NCBI GenBank assembly: GCA_944472155.2
Contig: OX235279.1
Coordinates: 116,738,110 to 116,802,109 of the forward strand
Direction of reading: 5' to 3'
Source of the DNA: Trichobilharzia szidati
Taxonomy: Eukaryota; Platyhelminthes; Trematoda; Strigeidida; Schistosomatidae
DNA: 64,000 nt
Every line of letters begins with the position of its first letter. Position 1 is the stretch's first letter. Positions 56,770 to 64,000 of this stretch are shown here, one piece after another. The position numbers were made by a program, and so were the translations under genes. The notes under the pieces were generated by a model. The model had not been told where the DNA came from. It searched no databases and saw nothing but the letters and a program-made list of their open reading frames with translations.

Positions 56770-56833
56770 CTAATAGAGAAATGAAAATCAAACAGATGCA
56801 GATAGCAATAAAATGATATACCGTCAACGTTAT

Positions 56834-57205
56834 TAAAAGTCAATCTGAACGAAGAATATTCTTTTCAATAATTTCTCTTCAGGCTCTTACAATTAGAAAA
56901 TATAATATTTGTTGTCATTACAATAATGACCAGTTATGCGGCGGATACATTTTTAACGTAGAATAACAGATTAGTTATGGGGTGTCAAAATAAATAGTCG
57001 TACTTGTGGGACAAACGTGCTAGGCTGAAATCCATTACAAAATATTGTAAAATGGGAGACAATAGTGGTGATTAGTCATAATAGATTTGTAGAGTGTGGG
57101 GTAGGAAAATTGACAAGTCAGTTCAAGGTTATGAAAGGTGTCATATGAGTGGCTAGTACAAAGTGGTATGTATTAAAGAGGAGACAGGATGACTACACTG
57201 AGAGG
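56834..57205 (+). repeat. PLE end, near copy of 32866-33235
   Basis: GTCAATCTGAACGAAGAATA, ATTTCTCTTCAGGCTCTTAC and GGTGGTGATTAGTCATAATAG-like blocks match the left part of the inverted-repeat PLE at 32826-34042 at high identity over about 370 bp. It lies 65 bp upstream of exon 1. The minus strand contains GCCTGAAGAGAAATTATTGA. Confidence 0.8.
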
Positions 57206-57284
57206 TTCATTGACTTTCAATTCATGATATGGGAATATTTCACACTATTAAATGTAAATTGAATATTCTCATAATTTATTCAGA

Positions 57285-57375
57285 ACAAATCAGTTAGAGC
57301 GAACAATTGTTGTCAATATATTCTTCTTCAGGCTCTACAATTATAAATCCATTAATTTAAGCATACAATAGCCAG
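57285..57375 (+). repeat. PLE end fragment, diverged
   Basis: GAACAATTGTTGTCAATATA and TTCTTCAGGCTCTACAATTA are related to the block at 56850-56900. Short and diverged. Confidence 0.5.
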
Positions 57376-59659
57376 TAAAGGTAAATTAGAATCATATCAG
57401 AAAGTGTATTGTGGAACATGTATAACGTGGGATGGAACAATAGTCAGTTTTTTAATATGCATGGTCAATGAGAACATGAGATAAACGTCAATGTTATGCA
57501 CAAAATTCATATACATGTTCTTAAATACCTAAGAGTATCAAGTGATTTAAAGTTAGATTTTCGAAAATGCTAAATTGTATTGATGGTTATCAGTCTAGAA
57601 ATCAACTGCGTATTACAATAACAACCAAGGAAGTAGGATTATTCAGAAAAAAGTTTGACTGACATTTAAATTTATGATTGAAGTACAGCTTACCAGTTAA
57701 TCTAGGTACTGAGGAATTTTCATACACATTATGTGTTTGTCTGTAATTCGTATACCAAATTATCAAGCACATATGTGACCGTCGAATGAATGAGCAAATA
57801 AAACTGTTGGCTAAATCATCATATATTAGGCAGAATTAATTAACGCATTACGAGTGTTAGACCTAGCCTGAACTGATGGTGAATACTGATTAAGAAAGGA
57901 ACCTGAATACTATGGTAGGATTCATTCATATGATAAAATTTACATATGCAGAGTACTATTTAGCGAATGAAAATTTAAGTACTATTTATCATTTGTTAAC
58001 TTGCTAGTGTATTTGCACAACCTAAACATCCCGTTTCTTCAGTTGAGTTACTTTCGGCTCTTTAATTTCAGTGGAAGGAAAACGGTCTATGTTAAATATA
58101 GGGGTTTATGCTATATAGAATATATGTATGAATTGGGAACTCAGTGATCATATAGCACATATACCTGAAACTAACAGAAACCGTTGTAGAAATTGGAAGA
58201 ATTTAACTTTCATTGAAATCAGCGGACGCATGCTCAGCAGAAATATGTTACCAGCACACGAAACTGCCAATACTGTGTAGTAGTCTAAGTATGTTTCACA
58301 TGAACCGATTTATACTAGAAACAGTGAAAGAGAGGACAATGCTGTCTAAAGAACGTTATTGGAACTTGCAGAACGTTACATTACAAATAGAAAAGGGATA
58401 AAGGTAGTGGGATTATATTATATTGCCACCTAGATCAAAAGAAAGTGTGAATATATCTCTGTACCACTGTAACTGATTGTAAGTGATATTTTCTGGAGTC
58501 ATAATTCCATGTCTCTCACACTGCGACTGAAAAGTTAATTACCTTATTATGACCACAAACTATCCAATATCTAATAAGATTTTCTGTCATCTTGATAACT
58601 TGCGAGAATTTTTATCTATCTATTATTCCAAGAGGAAATATAAAAGCTTCCATCCTCCATTTTAAATGTCAAACAACATATCTTTTGATGTTTTGGTATT
58701 ACATTTAAATCAAGACAAAGTTAAATTCATTTTCGGTTCAAAAGGGTGTATACACACTCCTGTAATAACACCAATGACAAGAGATTCATTACACAGCTGA
58801 ATAGTCACCAGATTTTTATCGCCTGAGTGAATTAACAAAAACGCACTTGTTATCAAGAGACCAAGAATGACAAATGAGCCCCCACCTTCAGTTTTGTCTA
58901 ATTTCCTCTCTCTGTCACTCCTCATTTTTGTCAAATGTGTCTATACATACCCATACAAAAATTAGTTACTTTGTTTGTTGTTCATCAGAGTAACAAAAGA
59001 AGAGTTCTAAACACGATAGGAACTTTTCACCCGCGTTTGTTTTTTGTTTAAAATAGTTTGAAAAATACAAGGAATAAAATAAAATCTCAAAAGTCAATGA
59101 ATTTTCCACTTAATTCTATAAACGTTGGTTAAAAAAATATGATAAATTTTGATTTGTCGAAAACATTTGAAATTGAATTTTGGGTTAATTTGTTTATTTA
59201 AAATAAAACAAGTTAATAGAATAGAAAAATTTTTATAACGCTGATTAATGTCAGCATTACTTAAATGAATAAAGTAACGGAAGATTAGTGACAGAGAAAA
59301 AGCTCTTGCATGTTAAGTTTCTTTAAAACAAGATATTTTGCATAAAACGGTCTGATTTGTATGGCAATGTAATTGCATTAACTTCTGAGAATGGTACTGT
59401 CACTGCCAGTAAATTGTGTATCTCAGTAGACATTTTCAAAAAAATCGAGAGTTCTGAAAATGGTACTACTGTGTGTATTTAATTAACCCGGCATAGATGA
59501 TCTGAAGGAATTTTCTTGGGAGAGTAAAGAAAGATTCTAGAAAACAGTACACAAGACACAGAGGTGACGCTAGAGAAGGTAAAATAGGTGGGGGTATATA
59601 TTAGAGCAAAAACAACCGAATCTTTTCTGTATAAATAGCTTTTTGTAGGAAGTCAAATA
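57376..59659. other. Upstream sequence or intron, no gene seen
   Basis: AT-rich. The small minus-strand frame at 58710-58934 has a hydrophobic stretch but no splice or family support. No EGF module, EMI domain or signal peptide linked to exon 1 is recognisable. Confidence 0.5.
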
Positions 59660-59950
59660 TTATCGTTTCTAGGTATAATCTAAGGAGAGTGTGAAGACAG
59701 GAATAAGCTGGACCGATAACAAGACTCTAGAAGATCTGGATTTTGCAGTTGACTTATGTTTAATGTCACACAACCTCGTAGACTTGCAGGCGAAAATCAA
59801 GAATCTGGCAGAAAAAGCAGCCAGCAAAGACAGGACTTCAAGTGAATATGAAGAAGATAGAGGTGATGAAGATAACCAACCAACAGTGACAACAAACCAC
59901 ATCAGTCACTATCAGTGTACGAAATTGTAAAGAGGTTACTTCCTTCACTT
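59660..59950 (+). pseudogene. RTE reverse transcriptase fragment with mutated active site
   Basis: The frame at 59691-59930 reads K-T-G-I-S-W-T-D-N-K-T-L-E-D-L-D-F-A-V-D. The catalytic F-A-D-D is F-A-V-D, so the first Asp is lost. It continues L-C-L-M-S-H-N-L and A-K-I-K-N-L-A-E-K-A, homologous to the copies at 19540 and 53700, but in opposite orientation. Confidence 0.75.
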
Positions 59951-60009
59951 ATCAGACAGCCTGCATCGTGATTGGCTGTTAAATCACACCAATATTGATC
60001 GTTTTCATA

Positions 60010-60196
60010 TTTATATTATATTTTATTATGGCTTGATTCCACACAGTATTTTGGTACAAGTATGAAATTTTCAGCATGTGATACCGGTAGCCCAAATTTA
60101 GCAGGCCAACCATAGATATCAGGTGTGCGTCGGCGGGGAATCGAACCTCGGACCATGTGCATGGCCAGCGAGAGTCCTAACCTCTGTGCCACCGAC
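60010..60196 (-). mobile_element. tRNA-derived SINE (family 2)
   Basis: Minus strand: GTCGGTGGCACAGAGG (A box), GGTTCGATTCCC (B box), and tail CAAGCCATAATAAAATATAA. Fifth copy of the family in the same orientation. Confidence 0.85.
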
Positions 60197-60339
60197 TTGC
60201 AATTTAACTTTTTGTCGTGGGGCTTATTCTTTAGTAATAGTTAGATGTGATTTATGGTAATATGCTTCTAGATTTCCCTGTATACAGGAAATCAACCCAT
60301 ACACACAAAATTCTCAATCACAACAACAATGATTGAAAG

Positions 60340-61240
60340 ACACAGAAAAGAAATTATGTGCAAACATTATTCAAAATATCTAAAGTGCATTGCAGCACTC
60401 CAATCCCCAGGAAAATAGAAGAGAAACATTTATTAACTATCTTCCAGAAAAGCATATCCCAACAATTTCACCAGAAAATGTCTTTACTCGAATCAAACTA
60501 CATGCAAAATAGCATTTTCAGAAAGCGCAAGGAAATAAAGGATGTTTCTGAGATAAAGACTAGAATACTAAAGACGTTCGGAATAACTATTGTGGTGGTG
60601 TGATACAGACAATGGGTTCCAATGGAATATTATTCTCAAATTCAGTACTGCGTCAGCAACAAAATTCTATGTATATTTTAACATTCCATTTCATGTTGTT
60701 TAATATAAGCCAAGATCGCACGCTCAGTGAGTGGTTAGAGAATATAAAGTTGTATCAATATAAATAGTTGTTTGATCACTTGAAAATATACCTTGACTTC
60801 GATGTCCTGCCCTCTGCTATTATACTGTGATACATGCAAACACTTCATTCAATACTTTGCAGACTGAAGGAACTGACAAAAAAGACAAGATCAACACCAT
60901 TTACGCAATAAATTGCATGAACTGTGATGAACGGTGTTTTAGAGGCGTCCCCTTCGAATCCAAGAATATAAAGCAGCTGTCAAACGACACGAAATGTACT
61001 CTTTCACACTGATGCATACAGACAACTACGGACACAAATTTGACTGGTGAAATGTAGAAATTTCAAACATTGGAAACACCGAAACCTCCAAGGAATTTCT
61101 AGAAGCCAGATACTCGGAGAAATCAGAGATTTACAGACAGATTACTGTAGATCAAATTTACCAACTAGAAAAAACATAAGCTCCACGACTAAAACGCTAA
61201 ATTCTAAAACAACAAAAACGATCAGGATTGGTGCGAATTA
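60340..61240 (+). mobile_element. PLE relic (fifth lineage) with GIY-YIG endonuclease
   Basis: The frame at 60827-61012 includes I-N-T-I-Y-A-I-N-C-M-N-C-D-E-R-C-F-R-G, a GIY-YIG core with zinc-type Cys. Another frame at about 61030-61160 gives V-E-I-S-N-I-G-N and E-F-L-E-A-R-Y-S, matching the conserved nuclease end (catalytic Glu). Frameshifts and stops show that it is dead. Upstream (60358-60600) is a Lys-rich frame likely from the reverse transcriptase end. Confidence 0.65.
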
Positions 61241-63169
61241 ACAGCCAATCACTATGCGGGTTGTCTGGAAATACGATTATATCATTCATGGAGAACTCGA
61301 GTAATTTAATTTCACTCAGATTCGATTAAACAGTGTCAAAATATGCATTCATTTATGTGTGATATATTAATCGAAGTTTTTCACATCCGAAGTGAAAATA
61401 CACTTTGTGTGTATTCGCAGTATTTGATCACCTGGCAATCTGACGATGTTGTAATCAGAACAAATTACAGTAGAACAACAAAATAACTTCTTACAAATTG
61501 ACCAATTATCGATTAACACAATGAAGTGAGCAAGTGTGAGGAGTTTAAAAACCAACAAAAAATAGACTTAGTCAAAATGTGCTTCACTCACTACTAATTT
61601 AAACAATAAGTTTTTGGCGTTTGTTTCATTTGTACAAATTTGTGAAAAATAGTGAAATAAATAAAACAAGTTTCTGCTTGCTTTGCGTTAACTGGACTTT
61701 ATAAAAAGTGCCAGTTTTGAAAATTAAAAAAATATAATATGTGTCGGTTGTATGTTTGAATCTTTTGAATTTTTTCAAAATATGAGGGGTAAAATAAACT
61801 TCATTTTGTTTTAGGATGCTTTGAACAGACAAGAGCTAGAGTTATGTTCGTATTAAATGTTGATTGTCAAATTTATTGTTATGCTTTGCATATTTGCAGT
61901 TTTTGGGGAGATCAGGAGAATTTCCAACATTTATCTATACTAATTTTCTGCGGTATATATTCACAAAAAATGCTTATTCAGCCATTGATTTCTCGTAAAG
62001 TATGAAAATTAAGATGCCCTCTTTTAAAGATGGACGTTTTAATACCAGTACAAGCACTCAAAATGGACTAAAACAATGCTAGTGAAATTTAACAGTTAAC
62101 TGTGAAAATCAGTGGTTTATAGGCTGTGAAGCATCTCTTGGAAAAAGAAGTCTAGCCTGAACAGAACGTCTAGTGAATATCCCGTGATGTACCTTGATCC
62201 CACGAATAGCGAAGGTTATTAATTGGTTATATTCTGGAAATAACTCCTTATCTGATGACAGGCTCTTCAAGTGTGTACAATGGCATAGTAATATTTAACC
62301 CTAAGAGCACCGACTACCACAGGTAATAATTCAATTTGGTTTTGACAACGTCGAAGGTGAAAACTGGGAGTAAATTTAGCAGCTTCTATCTAATCTAATA
62401 GCTACTTCATGCATTTAACTATTTTTTCATCGGTGCATCCCTCATTGTAATGAGAAGGTGTTCAATTACTACTCCTGACAAGCTATAAGAACACACAAAA
62501 CAGTAAGTTTTTGTTGAGAAGTCCATAAATTAATTAAAAGGACCAGGAGGAAATAATACATTAATGGTAAAGTTGATCAGTCAACATGTATTCAAAAAAT
62601 AAGTCATTGAAAGTATCCTAGGCAAAGATAATTAAAATTTGGTGTAGGAACGTACGTTTTGAATAATTCATGAATATGATGTGCTTTACAAAGTTCTGAA
62701 GCTAAAATAAATAGTTCGACATTTAGGATAATTAACAATGTAATCGTTTAAGAAACGCTTTGGCTGAAACTTGATTAGGAAGTCAACCAATACTTGATCG
62801 ATTACTGGATGCGATATAATAATGTTAGATCCTCTAATACTGGCGATGAAGATAGTTTCAGCGAACTTATAAATGTTGTGGTAAAAGAAAGAGGAGGTTA
62901 CCAATAAAATAAGAGACACAAGGATATATGAAGCCTGTCAAACAATATGATGAATTTAGGTGTATGAAACAGAATACAACTAATACCGATATCTTTGGTT
63001 GAGAGATATGATACATGTTTCTGGTTAATTTAAATCCCAAAGGGTTAAACTGAACTATAGTTTGAATTTAATTGAATTTTAGATTTTCCAGTCGATTGAT
63101 TGGACCAAAGTGCTTGGTCTCAGGTTGAAATGTCGGCTTCTTGTGCAGATGCTTCGACAATGTTTGGGC
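61241..63169. other. Upstream sequence, nothing recognised
   Basis: AT-rich, no credible gene or named repeat. Confidence 0.5.
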
Positions 63170-63310
63170 ATTTAATTAGAATTTAATTTGTGGTTGGTGA
63201 AATCATCACTCACTGGGAAATGCAAGTACATCCAGTGACGAGTCCCAAATAGGACGAAATGAGCATCCTGGATTCCACTGCTAGTCACCATCCACAAATT
63301 AAATTATAGT
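63170..63310 (+). repeat. Sm-alpha-type repeat with near-complete hammerhead
   Basis: The hammerhead at 63230-63273 sits between short outer inverted segments: TTTAATTTGTGG at 63183-63194 and CCACAAATTAAA at 63292-63303. There is no tRNA-like head, so this resembles the satellite/retrozyme-like Sm-alpha form more than the SINE copies. Confidence 0.7.
63230..63273 (+). ncRNA. Schistosome-type hammerhead ribozyme with C3 deleted
   Basis: Helix I is ATCCAG/CTGGAT (perfect 6 bp), then TGACGA where CTGACGA is expected. Stem II is GTCC/GGAC with a CAAATA loop, GAAA is intact, stem III is ATG/CAT with an AG loop, and the cleavage-site C follows AT. Everything except core C3 is intact. The motif is the one described in Schistosoma satellite DNA. 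Confidence 0.8.
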
Positions 63311-63869
63311 TTGAATTGCTTAAGGACATGAAGAATGTGCTTTATGCCAACATTTAAAGAAATACTTAAATTTGTCATCCGTAGTTTACTCGCCTTCCTG
63401 TGAGCAGCTTAAAAGTACACCTGACAAGGTCATCAGTTTTAGGTGTTAGTCACGTATCATTGATATCAACAAGATTTTCCTAGAACTTTGAAGCGTGTAT
63501 TCACTGGTATGTATTCTAGATGCCCGATCTTGAGAAAAACTGTGCTGACAGCAAACTGCAATAGGTACTTAGACAATATTTTACAAACTTGGTGCAATCA
63601 CTGGCCAGTGTTTTACTCTAGATGGTTCCCCCTACAGATTAGCGCTTATTGTCTTCCTCTTAGTTTCATCTTCCAATATTATTCATTTTTTATTTATTAA
63701 CTTTCCTCAATTGACAATTAAATCTGCTTACTAGTCCCAACAGCAGAACATTTCCTGGTACCCTTACGTATTTTTGTAAGCGGCACATATAAAGCAATCA
63801 TTAAATTTTAGTACGTGAATTTTAACTGATTAAAAATGCCCGTTAAAATTTTCAAAAGAATGGTTACTT
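63311..63869. other. Upstream sequence, nothing recognised
   Basis: AT-rich. A 70-codon frame at 63488-63700 has no recognisable motif. Confidence 0.5.
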
Positions 63870-63965
63870 AACAAAGAATATTCTTTTTCGATAACTTCAT
63901 CATCAGGCTCTACAGTTACATATGCATTATAGTGAATGAATAAGTGTTATGAACAACATTAATGT
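63870..63965 (+). repeat. PLE end fragment
   Basis: AACAAAGAATATTCTTTTTC and CTTCATCATCAGGCTCTACA match the end block at 32880-32930 and 56855-56900. The minus strand reads CCTGATGATGAAGTTATCGAAA, a CTGANGA ... GAAA spacing. Truncated near the window edge. Confidence 0.65.
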
Positions 63966-64000
63966 TGTTTAAATAACACCGAATGAATAATATCGATAGA

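Noticed and set aside
58710..58934. Minus-strand frame with a hydrophobic segment, possible signal-peptide exon upstream of exon 1
   Set aside because: It ends in a stop, I found no convincing phase-1 donor, and it contains no EMI or EGF features. More likely chance.
63488..63700. A 70-codon plus-strand gene
   Set aside because: No recognisable motif, start context or homologous copy in the window.
1..64000. CRISPR array, operon, riboswitch or bacterial origin
   Set aside because: Spliced animal gene and eukaryotic retroelements throughout; no regularly spaced direct repeats.

Overview
This window is animal nuclear DNA, most likely from a schistosomatid blood fluke (Schistosoma or a close relative). 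It is AT-rich and dominated by introns. Its repeats form a schistosome-type set: hammerhead-bearing Sm-alpha-like SINEs, RTE-clade LINE fragments with short AAT tails, several Penelope-like element (PLE) lineages carrying GIY-YIG endonuclease, and a Ty3/Gypsy gag relic. The species cannot be fixed from the sequence alone.

The only host gene I can support runs right to left on the minus strand from 56769 to 2216. I reconstructed 19 exons, each bounded by AG/GT splice signals. All 18 junctions keep one reading frame and give about 1,209 codons. In transcript order the protein has four calcium-binding-type EGF modules (exons 1-4), a cysteine-free linker (exon 5) and about 21 laminin-type EGF modules (exons 6-19). 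This resembles the MEGF6 / multiple-EGF-like-domain family, which is secreted or extracellular. Both ends are missing: exon 1 begins inside a codon and exon 19 ends after the first base of one. No signal peptide, EMI domain, transmembrane segment, promoter or polyadenylation site of this gene is visible. A 33-nt symmetric candidate microexon (28797-28829) could add an 11-residue acidic insert exactly between two EGF modules.

The introns are mostly 1 to 6 kb and packed with mobile elements; one is only 83 bp. By region: 1-5 kb, SINEs; 9.8-17.3 kb, SINEs, a large hairpin repeat and a PLE ending beside a splice donor; 18.7-22.9 kb, an RTE copy with target-site duplication (TSD), a 1-kb inverted-repeat PLE and SINE relics; 24-28.4 kb, a Gypsy relic, an inverted PLE dimer with a nested palindrome, and a second PLE lineage; 32.8-35.3 kb, an inverted-repeat PLE with a nested hairpin and two Sm-alpha copies; 38.5-43.4 kb, a PLE with reverse transcriptase plus SINEs; 44-55.4 kb, SINEs, PLE and RTE copies; 56.8-64 kb, sequence upstream of exon 1 with PLE, RTE and SINE relics and no recognisable exon.

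The most interesting signals are the hammerhead-ribozyme folds at many decay stages, the hammerhead-like motif in the arms of inverted-repeat PLEs, a hairpin repeat family that makes its own TSD, and the candidate microexon. I saw no clearly new biochemical system. The hammerhead/PLE inverted-repeat architecture is the closest thing to an unusual one.
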